Assembly: GCA_903825445.1 (NCBI GenBank)
Contig: CAIKAS010000189.1
Coordinates: 1-64,000, forward strand
Length of the DNA: 64,000 nucleotides
Reading direction: 5' to 3'
DNA from: an uncultured Acidobacteriia bacterium
GTDB lineage: Bacteria > Acidobacteriota > Terriglobia > Bryobacterales > Bryobacteraceae
The first letter of the stretch is position 1; each line of letters begins with the position of its first letter. The translations under genes were made by a program, and so were the position numbers. The notes under the pieces were generated by a model. It was not told the origin of the DNA, did no database searches, and was given only the letters and a program-made list of their open reading frames with translations. Below, in pieces: positions 18,366-26,545 of the stretch.

Positions 18366-18683
18366 CTACTTTGCAAGACTCCTGTAATACTGGACCAAAC
18401 CTTTGATCTGGGCGGCTTTGTAGTCTTTTCCGAAGCCGTCCATATCTTTGCCCTTGCCTTCGGTGGCAATCTTGATCATGTCTTCTTCGGACTCCGTCTT
18501 GACGGTGACATGAATATCCTTCACCTTAAGCTTCTTTCCTTTTGCCGTCTTTCCTACGCCGTCTTCCCCGTGGCAGACGGAACACTTATCCAGAAAAATG
18601 GCTTTGATATCGTCCTGCGCCCACCCGGCGGCGGTGCAGAACAAGCAGAATGTAACACCAATTGCGATTCTCGTTTTAGACAC
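18366..18683 (-). CDS. Small class I cytochrome c
   Basis: 105 residues: signal peptide (MSKTRIAIGVTFCLFCTAAG, cleavage near WAQ at about 23), then a single heme site CSVCH and a C-terminal region with MDGFGKDYKAAQIKGLVQYYRS, where Met in KDMDGFG is the likely sixth ligand. A soluble periplasmic electron carrier of about 9 kDa after cleavage. Between the barrel gene and the NrfH-like gene, it is well placed to shuttle electrons between the inner-membrane quinol oxidase and the outer-membrane conduit. Confidence 0.88.
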   Translation of the reverse strand: MSKTRIAIGVTFCLFCTAAGWAQDDIKAIFLDKCSVCHGEDGVGKTAKGKKLKVKDIHVTVKTESEEDMIKIATEGKGKDMDGFGKDYKAAQIKGLVQYYRSLAK

Positions 18684-20837
18684 TCAGAAACTCCTTGTCC
18701 ATGAAATTAGTAAGATCTTCGCGCCGAAGTTATTACCCGGCACGATTTGTTCAATATAGTACGTGCGCTGCAGTTGTACGGTCAACTTGCCGCGTTTTCC
18801 CCCGTCGTAGGAAAGTGATCCGCTGGCGTAGGGGAACGTCATCGGGCCGTAGAGGGGAGTTTGTCCCAACACGATTCCCTGGCCGTTGACGCGCACATAG
18901 TTGCCGGCGAAACTCACGCTGAGATGCCTGACCGGCCCTGCGTTGACACCAGCCTGCCACAGCCGCTCGACATTCTGATCTGTGAGCGAGAGCTGCTGGT
19001 AAAGAGCCAGACCGGGCAGGAAGTCCACGTAGCTCTGCGCCCAGAAGCTGTCATAAGAGAAGCCCGTGAAGATGGAGACCTTGTCGCTGATCTCATAGTT
19101 CGCGTTGGTCGAATTGGCGCGGAGGCGACTATGGAAATCGACGATATCCAGTCTGCTGTCACGCGTGGTGGTGGTGTTCTCGATCCAGAACTTTTCCATC
19201 GGACGGATGCGCAGAATGCCGCGGCTGCCAACGGTGGTGTGCGGAGTGAGCTGGGTGTAGGAAGTTCCGTTGTTGACTTCGTCGACATTGGCGCGGAAGG
19301 AGATCACCGAATTGGGCTTGTAGTTCAGGCTGAGCGTGGGCCAGACTGTCTTGATGCGTTTGGTTTCGAGGGCGTTGATCGCACCATTCGTGGTGGACTC
19401 GATATCGCTCTTGAGGTAGCGGACACCGGCTTCCACAAACAGGTTTGTCATCGGACTCAACAGGAAATCGTAATCGAAAGTGCTGGTGCCGATGCGCCAC
19501 TGATTCAGGTCCGTTCCGGTCACGGTGTAGCCATTCGCGAAGACGTTGGTGACCCCACTCTCAACGGAGTTGAAGCTGGCGTTGGAGTTCACGTCAAAGC
19601 GTGAGTACCGGTAGTTGGCCTGCATGCCGAGCCAGCTGGTGGCATCGTAAGTGAAGCCCTGTTCGGCGATCTGGCTGGTTTCGGTGAGCGTGGCGGCGGA
19701 GGTTTCGGAAAATGAATATGGAGCGATGGAAGAGGTCGAAAGACCAGCTTCACCCGAGGCTGACATCGCCAAAGTAGCTGGACCCGTGTAGCGGTGGAAG
19801 ACATAGCTGCCGCGCGTTCTCAGTTTTGATGCCAGTTTGCCGCTGTAAGAAAACTCGCTGAGCGGTGAGGTGAGTTTGCGGTAATCGGCCCAGTTCGCCG
19901 AGGCCAGAGGTTCCTGGGCGGACACAGGGCTGCCGGTGTTGATACTGATTTCGCCTGTGTAAGGATTAACGCCGTCGAACGAGTCGACCAGCCGCTCGAT
20001 GCCCGCCTTGTAATGGAAGGTGAAAGCGCGCAGCGTGTAGTCGATACCAAGGGCAGCGCGGTTAGAAGTTTCGTCTATGAGGCCAACCAGGTAATAAGGA
20101 TTATCGCGTTCGTAAGTGTTGAACTCGGGCGGCGCGCCGAAGTAGTCCATCGTGCGGGTTGTGTCGTTGATTCCGTGGCGGGCGTTGTGCGCGTATTCAA
20201 ATGTAAATCTCAGATTGTTGGTAGCGTGAACCAGCAGATTCACTGAGCCAATTTTACGCACGGTGGCCCAATCGTGGTTGGAGGTCAAGCCGGGGACTCC
20301 GCCGGGGAGTGGCGCGCCATCGATTTGATTCCAGTAGTAATGAGACTGCTGGAGGTTTACGTGAAGATCGTAGATTTTCTTCTTGCTCACGTTGACCTGG
20401 ATGGTGCTCCAAGGCTCGCCGCCAATGCCATTGGCAACGATGGAATAGTCGTCCATGAACGATTTCTTACCGTCGGCGATATGACCGAACAGGCTGAAAT
20501 CCAGCAACCTGGGGCCGCTTTCGAGATCAAAGAGTTCCTGATATTCCGGTTTGTAGCCGCTGACGGAGGTAAACCGGTAGCCGAACGTGACGGACCCGGA
20601 GTTCTCAAAGGGGCCGATGACGAGAGGCCCGGCATCGTCGTCGTCCGAGGTCGCTTTCGCAGCGGGCTTTGCGGCGGCTGGCGCCACAGTGGTTGTGGGA
20701 GCGGGATTTGCGGGCGGCGCGGGGATCGTCGCAGTCTCAGTTGGGGCTGTGGTCTGCGCGCATAAGGACGCAGAGAGAAACCCGAACGCGAGGATTGCGG
20801 TTGCCAGGTTACCGGGTTTGATTTTGGTTCGCGTCAT
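18684..20837 (-). CDS. MtrB/PioB-like outer-membrane beta-barrel protein
   Basis: 717 residues. Signal peptide at 1-27 (ends ASLCAQ), then an Ala/Pro/Thr-rich linker (28-65) and an acidic DDDD stretch. The rest consists of alternating amphipathic strands, many ending in Y/F/W, finishing with an aromatic C-terminal residue (SWTRSF), as expected of outer-membrane barrels. It has the size of MtrB/PioB porins that sheath a decaheme cytochrome, but I see no N-terminal CXXC. The decaheme partner is encoded 11 bp upstream. Assignment rests on topology plus context. Confidence 0.75.
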   Translation of the reverse strand: MTRTKIKPGNLATAILAFGFLSASLCAQTTAPTETATIPAPPANPAPTTTVAPAAAKPAAKATSDDDDAGPLVIGPFENSGSVTFGYRFTSVSGYKPEYQELFDLESGPRLLDFSLFGHIADGKKSFMDDYSIVANGIGGEPWSTIQVNVSKKKIYDLHVNLQQSHYYWNQIDGAPLPGGVPGLTSNHDWATVRKIGSVNLLVHATNNLRFTFEYAHNARHGINDTTRTMDYFGAPPEFNTYERDNPYYLVGLIDETSNRAALGIDYTLRAFTFHYKAGIERLVDSFDGVNPYTGEISINTGSPVSAQEPLASANWADYRKLTSPLSEFSYSGKLASKLRTRGSYVFHRYTGPATLAMSASGEAGLSTSSIAPYSFSETSAATLTETSQIAEQGFTYDATSWLGMQANYRYSRFDVNSNASFNSVESGVTNVFANGYTVTGTDLNQWRIGTSTFDYDFLLSPMTNLFVEAGVRYLKSDIESTTNGAINALETKRIKTVWPTLSLNYKPNSVISFRANVDEVNNGTSYTQLTPHTTVGSRGILRIRPMEKFWIENTTTTRDSRLDIVDFHSRLRANSTNANYEISDKVSIFTGFSYDSFWAQSYVDFLPGLALYQQLSLTDQNVERLWQAGVNAGPVRHLSVSFAGNYVRVNGQGIVLGQTPLYGPMTFPYASGSLSYDGGKRGKLTVQLQRTYYIEQIVPGNNFGAKILLISWTRSF

Positions 20838-20848
20838 TTCATTGCCCG

Positions 20849-21883
20849 TCAGTTCAGAAAATTCTGATCGAAATTAGATCCGTGAATTACGGAGTGGCAG
20901 CGCGAACACGCGCCCTGTGCCTGAAAACTTTGCAGATTGTGCGGCATCACAGCGACCGCCGAAGTGGAGCCGACATGACATTGCATGCAAAGCATTCGCT
21001 CTTCACGCCGTGCCAGCAGCATCTTATTGGAACTGCCGTGCGGCGTGTGGCATGCGGTGCAGCCTTCCACTCGCGACGCGGCGTGTTCGAAGACAAACGG
21101 CCCGCGCTTCTCGGCATGGCACTGTGTGCAGGATTCCGAGGCGGCCTGCTGCATTTCATGAAGATTAGAAGTTCCGTGCGGGGAATGGCAGTCTGTGCAC
21201 TTCATAGCGCCTTCCGGTACGCGATGATGCGTGGGAAGCGCAAAAGCGGCGCGAACATCGCCGTGGCATTGATAGCAAAGGTCGGGTTGATTTTTCTTCA
21301 ACAGGCTGCTGGTGAGCCAGCGATTCTCTTCCGGCAGCGAAGGTACGGAGAAGAACTTTGCCTGCGCGCTCTGGATGGCCTCCCCTTTTGGATTGTCGGA
21401 AGCTTCGACCAAGTGGATGGAGTGGCAATCGAGGCAGGCGACTCCGTTCAGCGCGTGACTGGAGTGATCGAACTGCGATTGCTGCTTGCTGCTCTGGTGG
21501 CATTGCATGCAACGCGCGGAGTTCGTCTTAGGAGTGCCTTTAAAAGCGAAGATCAGTTTGTTTGCCGCGGCCGTTTTCGCATCGTCGCCGTGGGCGGCTT
21601 CCTGTGCATCGGCGTGAGCCTTGCCGGCGCCGTGGCACATTTCGCAACCTACGACGGAATCTTTGTGCTCCGGCATGGACGCGTGGACGGTCTTACCAAA
21701 CTCGATGAATTCCGATTTATGACAGCGGCGGCAACGGTCGTTACCTACATACCCTGCGCCGGCAATCTGCGGAATGGCATGGGCGGAGACGGAAGGTGTT
21801 TCGGTAGAGGCAGGGCGTGTTTGCGCCGTAAGCAGCCCCGTAAGTCCGAAGGCCGCGAAAAAGAGTGCAACCGTTTTGGGCAT
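20849..21883 (-). CDS. DmsE/MtrA-type decaheme c-type cytochrome
   Basis: Ten CxxCH motifs are present (CRRCH, CEMCH, CMQCH, CLDCH, CYQCH, CTDCH, CTQCH, CTACH, CMQCH, CSRCH), the count of MtrA/PioA/DmsE. Starting at the ATG at 21883 gives 344 residues with a clear signal peptide (MPKTVALFFAAFGLTGLLTA, cleavage after AQ) and a GAGG-like Shine-Dalgarno just before it; in-frame ATGs at 21925 and 21958 add only non-signal-like residues. The periplasmic decaheme wire should insert in the barrel encoded next. First gene of the operon. Confidence 0.92.
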   Translation of the reverse strand: MPKTVALFFAAFGLTGLLTAQTRPASTETPSVSAHAIPQIAGAGYVGNDRCRRCHKSEFIEFGKTVHASMPEHKDSVVGCEMCHGAGKAHADAQEAAHGDDAKTAAANKLIFAFKGTPKTNSARCMQCHQSSKQQSQFDHSSHALNGVACLDCHSIHLVEASDNPKGEAIQSAQAKFFSVPSLPEENRWLTSSLLKKNQPDLCYQCHGDVRAAFALPTHHRVPEGAMKCTDCHSPHGTSNLHEMQQAASESCTQCHAEKRGPFVFEHAASRVEGCTACHTPHGSSNKMLLARREERMLCMQCHVGSTSAVAVMPHNLQSFQAQGACSRCHSVIHGSNFDQNFLN

Positions 21884-22119
21884 TCGCCTCACGATCGTAT
21901 TTGCCTGCGTCGTTGCTTGCCTCATGTCGCCTTGGTTCAAGTCGAAGAGAAAGCACATTGCTGGCCAAACCCAGGAGACTGAAAACCCTCATTTGGCATC
22001 GAGATCAGGCACATTGGAGCGAATGGCAATGCAACGAGTTCATTCAGCCCTGCGCCAGCGAGCACCACGGCTGCGCCATTTGGCGCAGCGACGTTTGGCG
22101 GTCGGCGATGGTCGGGCGC

Positions 22120-22749
22120 TCAGCGCCTGGCAAGCTGGAAGGCGAAGTCGCGTCCCCAGCCGCCCTTTACTGCCAACCAGATCCAGAGCATGGCATGGGG
22201 TTCGAGCAAGCGGGAGTTTGACAATGGGCCTGCGTCAACCGGCTGGAACCCTGTGTCGCGCGCAAGGGATGCCGCAATGTCTTTCGCCTCGGGGTGGTCG
22301 GAACAGTAAAACATGGGGAGGGCGGTTCCTTTATATACGGGGTTTTCCATGTTGCCGTAGCCGGTGGTGTTGAAAATCTTCACGACTTTGGCACCCGCCG
22401 CCCACGCGGCCACGAGTTCGCCGCCGGACGAGGTGGTGCCGACCTCAATGCCAGCCAAACCGGGGAGCAGCGGGTTGGAGCAATCGAGCACAATCTTGCC
22501 GCTCAGTTCGAGCCCGGCCAGGGTCTCCTTTGTGGCGGGCCAAGGCAGGGCATTCACGATCACGTCGCCGAACTGGCTTGCCTGGAGCGCGCTGCCCGCA
22601 GTGGCTTTTCCATCGCTCCTGGCCAGGACCGCCTTCAATTCGTCCGACGCCGGATTGCGGACGCCGAACATGACACTATGTCCCGCACGGGTCCAGGACA
22701 ACCCGAGAGCGCCACCAACATTACCTGCACCAAGAATGCCGATTTTCAT
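22120..22749 (-). CDS. NADPH-dependent F420 reductase-like / NAD(P)-binding oxidoreductase
   Basis: 209 residues from the ATG at 22749, where the Rossmann fold begins at once: MKIGILGAGNVGGALGLSW (GxGxxG at 7-12), followed by VMFGVRN for cofactor recognition. Later motifs DVIVNALPWPAT, LDCSNPLLPG and KIFNTTGYGNMENP are typical of the F420-dependent NADP reductase / YedZ-like family. The long frame upstream of 22749 lacks family features. Whether it uses F420, as the family name suggests, is uncertain; many homologues in non-F420 organisms use other substrates. Confidence 0.8.
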   Translation of the reverse strand: MKIGILGAGNVGGALGLSWTRAGHSVMFGVRNPASDELKAVLARSDGKATAGSALQASQFGDVIVNALPWPATKETLAGLELSGKIVLDCSNPLLPGLAGIEVGTTSSGGELVAAWAAGAKVVKIFNTTGYGNMENPVYKGTALPMFYCSDHPEAKDIAASLARDTGFQPVDAGPLSNSRLLEPHAMLWIWLAVKGGWGRDFAFQLARR

Positions 22750-22904
22750 GATGGTTGAGATGCCGGGTGGGGGATTCGGGATGCAAATCGGTGTAGCCTC
22801 GACCAATTTCTGACAGCCCTTTACATCTCCACGACGTCAAATGAGGTATAACGAATTAGATGCCTCCGGTGGAGACTGGCCGGGAGCGAAAAACGACTTT
22901 CCAT

Positions 22905-23360
22905 ATGCTACGCACTCTGATTTTTCTCACTGCCATTCTCGCCGTCCCGATGTGGGCTCAGGACGATCTGCCCGACGCTGCAGGCAAGCCGGTCACTGCG
23001 CGCATCTGCACCGGTTGCCACGGATCGGAAATGTTCTCCGGCTACCACAAGAGCGCGGACGACTGGGATCGCACGATCACGACCATGACGGAGAAGGGGC
23101 TCTCAATCTCCGACGCGGATTATGCCGTGGTGTTGGACTATCTGACGAAGAATCTGGGTCCGCTGCCGCCGAAGATCAATGTGAATAAGGCGACGGCTGA
23201 TGAACTCGCGAAGGCGCTGGGGATTACGGCGAAGCAGGCTGAAGCGATTGTGGCTTATCGGACTAAGAACGGTAACTTTAAGGATTTTGACGGATTGAAG
23301 AAGGTGGATGGGCTCGATGCAGCCACCGTTGACGCTAAGCAAGCCAGCATCGCGTTCTGA
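22905..23360 (+). CDS. Secreted cytochrome c - helix-hairpin-helix (ComEA-like) fusion
   Basis: 151 residues from ATG 22905 (signal peptide MLRTLIFLTAILAVPMWAQ); a start at 22860 would place a charged leader before it. Residues 30-90 are a single-heme cytochrome-like domain with CTGCH and a helical tail (SADDWDRTITTMTEKGLSIS). Residues 95-151 are a double helix-hairpin-helix module (INVNKATADELAKALGITAK, AIVAYRTKNGNFKDFDGLKK) as in ComEA DNA receptors. A periplasmic protein combining heme and DNA- or protein-binding modules; role unknown. Confidence 0.8.
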   Translation: MLRTLIFLTAILAVPMWAQDDLPDAAGKPVTARICTGCHGSEMFSGYHKSADDWDRTITTMTEKGLSISDADYAVVLDYLTKNLGPLPPKINVNKATADELAKALGITAKQAEAIVAYRTKNGNFKDFDGLKKVDGLDAATVDAKQASIAF

Positions 23361-23370
23361 TTTCGGATAC

Positions 23371-23646
23371 CTATTTCTTCAGCCGCGCACCGAGCCCGCG
23401 TGGGCGGATCGCCGCCCGCGCGAGTAGTTCACGGTCCTCATCGGACAGATATTTGGTCAGGACGTGTGACACGCGTTCCGCGGAGTCAACCCCAAAGTAT
23501 TCGTCGAACCTAGTGTGCGAAGCCTGCCTCATTGACAGCACAGCGAGTGCGGTAGTGGCACCGAGCTGGCGGAGCTTGGTACGCTCTTCGGCGGAGAGTT
23601 CCGGATCGTCCAGAAATGCCAGTGTCGTTGCGGGTATGTCGCCCAT
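23371..23646 (-). CDS. Hypothetical 91-residue protein
   Basis: Begins one base after the stop of the C1 peptidase gene on the same strand, so it is likely co-translated. Predicted mostly helical (DPELSAEERTKLRQLGATTA, HVLTKYLSDEDRELLARAAI). No signal peptide, TM segment or known motif. Function unknown; it could be an accessory or inhibitor of the neighbouring peptidase, but nothing beyond position supports this. Confidence 0.6.
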   Translation of the reverse strand: MGDIPATTLAFLDDPELSAEERTKLRQLGATTALAVLSMRQASHTRFDEYFGVDSAERVSHVLTKYLSDEDRELLARAAIRPRGLGARLKK

Positions 23647-24648
23647 TCAGTAGATAGAGTACGCGGTGTCTCCGAGTTTTGTCAGGTAATCATAGGGGAT
23701 GGTTCCATAGCCGGCACCGTAGGGGGATTTCGTTCCCCACCAGGGGCCCCAGCTGTTGCGGACAATGAATCGCCCACCGCCAGGGTCGCCAGCGTTATCT
23801 TTATATCCCACCAGACACATGGCGTGTCCGCCCTGGTCGGGTTCGCCGGGTAGCGGCATGGTGATGTCGCCCGACTGCGTTACGCCGGAGTTCTGATACC
23901 AGGAGTTAAAGATGGGAATGATGAAGGCGATCGCGCGGCCACGCACGAGTTCGGCTTTCAGATCGGGAACCGACTTCGCAGCCAACGGATTGTATTGCGC
24001 GATGGTGTAAGCGGCGGCATCGGCACGGGCTCCGGCGGTGGGTGGGCCTTGCCCGAGATTGCCAGGAGTCGGGTTGGCGTTGTACGGCCAGGTGGCGGCG
24101 AGACAGCAGCCGTCGTCCTGGAGGCGAGCGAAAGAGACTTCGAGCCAGGTGTAATCGCTGCCCGACTCTCCGTCCCAGGCCTTGCAGTCCCAATAGAGGA
24201 ACTGTTCGGACATGTTTTTGTATGCGCCTTGCAGGCCGGCGTAGTGCTCCACGGTAGCCAGACTGGCAAAGGCGACGCAGGTACCCCGTTGTCCCTGGTC
24301 TTCGATTGGCGGCATCTGTGCGATGAGGTCGAATTTGGGAGGCAGGACGGGGGCGGCCAGGAACGCGTCGAATCGAGGCTGGGGTCCGGGCTTTCGTGAG
24401 AGCGCGGCGCCCAAACCAAATTTTCGCGGCGCACTGGCGTAAGCGCGGGCGGCAGCAACGGCGGGCTGATATTGTGCCGGAAGCGATGTGAGCAAATCAT
24501 CCGTGTCCGTTTCGAGGCAACCCTTCATGGCATACGGCGACGCGTGGGCTGCTCCGAGGAATTGTTCGAGGGTTTGGTAACCCAGATTGTTCAGTCGCGA
24601 CTGAAAACGTGACAGCTGTGTAATCGCGTCGAGTTTTGTCTGTGCCAT
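23647..24648 (-). CDS. C1 (papain-like) family cysteine peptidase
   Basis: 333 residues. The catalytic triad is visible: oxyanion Gln and nucleophile Cys in EDQGQRGTCVAFAS (about 114-127), His in GGHAMCLVGYKD (about 272-283) and Asn in VRNSWGPWWG (about 299-308). No signal peptide is apparent, unlike classic secreted papains. The first roughly 75 residues form a helical domain (LNNLGYQTLEQFLGAAHASP) resembling a helix-hairpin-helix/SAM-type module. It is second in a three-gene set with a secreted 462-residue protein upstream. Confidence 0.85.
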   Translation of the reverse strand: MAQTKLDAITQLSRFQSRLNNLGYQTLEQFLGAAHASPYAMKGCLETDTDDLLTSLPAQYQPAVAAARAYASAPRKFGLGAALSRKPGPQPRFDAFLAAPVLPPKFDLIAQMPPIEDQGQRGTCVAFASLATVEHYAGLQGAYKNMSEQFLYWDCKAWDGESGSDYTWLEVSFARLQDDGCCLAATWPYNANPTPGNLGQGPPTAGARADAAAYTIAQYNPLAAKSVPDLKAELVRGRAIAFIIPIFNSWYQNSGVTQSGDITMPLPGEPDQGGHAMCLVGYKDNAGDPGGGRFIVRNSWGPWWGTKSPYGAGYGTIPYDYLTKLGDTAYSIY

Positions 24649-24664
24649 TTTTTCGGCTCCTGCT

Positions 24665-26053
24665 TTATTTTGACCCGCTTGAGAGCGCCTTGCTCAGTGC
24701 GCTGATGGAGATACTGACACCGTAGACACCTTTGCGGACGAAGTGATTCTCCGGGTTTCCAGCCGCGTCTTTAATCTGCTGAACGTCCAGCACAACTCCG
24801 AAGAACGGTTCGAAATACTGCCAGCCAGCGCTGATGCCATATAGGGAATTGCGCAGAGGCTGACCCTTGATGGGTAAACCTACGAACGGATGCGGCAACC
24901 ATCGGAACGAAGTGGAACCGATCGCAACCGGCGGCAGGTAGAGATTTCCAGTGATATAGATGTTCTGCCGGTTGACCGTGGTGGGCGATACCGCGCCTGC
25001 AGAGTAAGTCAGGTCTTTATAGCTCGTGATGGGAACGACAGCAGACAAGCCAAACAAGGCTGGTTTCTCGTTGTGATAAGTTTGCGAGCCCAGGCTGTTG
25101 GCCTGGCTGCCGGAACCGCCTTGCGCGCCGGTGGAGGCTTTTGCCCCTTTAGTAGCTTTTGCCTTCGGAACTACTGCGTTCGGGTTGGCTACGAACGAAG
25201 AAGTCAGCGTGGGATCGGGGGTGTTTTTCGATGGATTGTCCGCCGGGAGCGAGACGGATACTGTCACGTTGGAAGTCGACATTGCAGAGTGGAAGTCGTA
25301 GATCAGGAAGTAGCCGATCTCGCCTGGAGGCGGAGGTGGGGCCAGTTTTTCTTCAAAGAGGTTGTCAGCGGGCGCAGCTGCCGCCTTAGTCAGGCCAAGA
25401 ATCGAAAGGACGGTGGAGGCATCCTGCTGAAGCTGCGTCTGAGTTTTCGCGATGTTCACTTTGTACCCGAAGGGGTGCTTCAACTTAAGGCCGCCAGCGA
25501 CGCCGGAGAAAGATTCAGAGGTGCTCCCGAGAAATTGCGAGTCAAGGTGCACGGCGATCAGCCGAAATGACTGGCGTCCGGCAATGTAGGTGCCCGTCTC
25601 ATATGCGGTGCGTTGTTTTTTCAGGTAGGTCCAGGCGTCATTTCTGGCGGGATCATAGATATACCAGCTTTGAAATTTTACGTTCTGGTGAGTAGCGTCT
25701 GCCCAGCGCAGGATGTGAAAGATGGTGACAGAGGTATCGGTCGTGGGGGCCGGGGGTGGTGCTCCGAACCAACTGTTTCCGCCGGCACTCGGCTTGTTTA
25801 CGCACGTCGCGGTTCCGGGGGTCTCATAGCCGATGAGGGCCAGGAAATCGGGATCGTGCATAACCCCGGTTTGAAACGGCTCCTGGTTTTCGAGATTGTC
25901 GGCTGTGAGCGATGAGCCGGGGCAGACAGTCAGTTGGGTGGGGCGATTGTTCACGGCAAATTGCTCCTGCGTTTGGGCAAGCAGGGTTGAAGTGAGGGCC
26001 GCGCCTCCGACGAGGGTGGCGAAAAGTGTAGCGATTGCGATATTTCTTGTCAT
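24665..26053 (-). CDS. Secreted hypothetical protein of the peptidase cluster
   Basis: 462 residues with a signal peptide (MTRNIAIATLFATLVGGAAL, cleavage after LLAQ at about 26) and a good Shine-Dalgarno (AGGAGAG) before ATG 26053. The mature part has proline-rich linkers (GAPPPAPTT, APPPPPGEIGYFLI) and a low-complexity stretch (about 290-325, PKAKATKGAKASTGAQGGSG). The C-terminal third looks beta-rich and could be a barrel or sandwich. It lies 16 bp upstream of the C1 peptidase gene. Not recognised. Confidence 0.7.
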   Translation of the reverse strand: MTRNIAIATLFATLVGGAALTSTLLAQTQEQFAVNNRPTQLTVCPGSSLTADNLENQEPFQTGVMHDPDFLALIGYETPGTATCVNKPSAGGNSWFGAPPPAPTTDTSVTIFHILRWADATHQNVKFQSWYIYDPARNDAWTYLKKQRTAYETGTYIAGRQSFRLIAVHLDSQFLGSTSESFSGVAGGLKLKHPFGYKVNIAKTQTQLQQDASTVLSILGLTKAAAAPADNLFEEKLAPPPPPGEIGYFLIYDFHSAMSTSNVTVSVSLPADNPSKNTPDPTLTSSFVANPNAVVPKAKATKGAKASTGAQGGSGSQANSLGSQTYHNEKPALFGLSAVVPITSYKDLTYSAGAVSPTTVNRQNIYITGNLYLPPVAIGSTSFRWLPHPFVGLPIKGQPLRNSLYGISAGWQYFEPFFGVVLDVQQIKDAAGNPENHFVRKGVYGVSISISALSKALSSGSK

Positions 26054-26545
26054 AATTCTCTCCTGTTTGTACTGGCGGTCAACTGGCGAAGTGGCGATGG
26101 CGCCGCGGAACGTATGCAGCGGACAATCCCAGTAAACGGAAGCGGAGAGAATATCCCTTCAGGCGCCGTACGATTTAAATCTGCGGGAGGTTAATGCGGC
26201 CAACGGCCGACAGTCCGTGGCAGAAGTCTAATCACACCGCTGACGGACACGCGCGGCTCGGCAGAGTCAACCCGAAAACGAGGAGAAGGAGGCTTTGAAG
26301 CGGGAGAAAGACCAGATGACTGTGCGCGCAACCCCTGCCGCGGTCGTCTCCCCCGAGATTCACCGCCGGAGTCACGCGCCAGCCTATCCTTGATCCTGTT
26401 GTATCGTGATAATGGTTTGTGCCGCTAGTGGAAAGAAGGGTGTTCCCGGGGCATTTCAACAGGTTTTTTGAGACTGCAAAGACGGGACTTACAGGCGTTC
26501 GCCGTTGAAGGCCTGTGGACGCGCTGTGTATAAAACGGAAAGATC
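26054..26545. other. 492-bp divergent intergenic region
   Basis: It separates the minus-strand secreted-protein gene from plus-strand nagA. Short open frames on both strands show no start-signal or family features. Promoters for both sides must lie here, but no clear -35/-10 pair, operator palindrome or RNA gene was identified. Confidence 0.45.
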
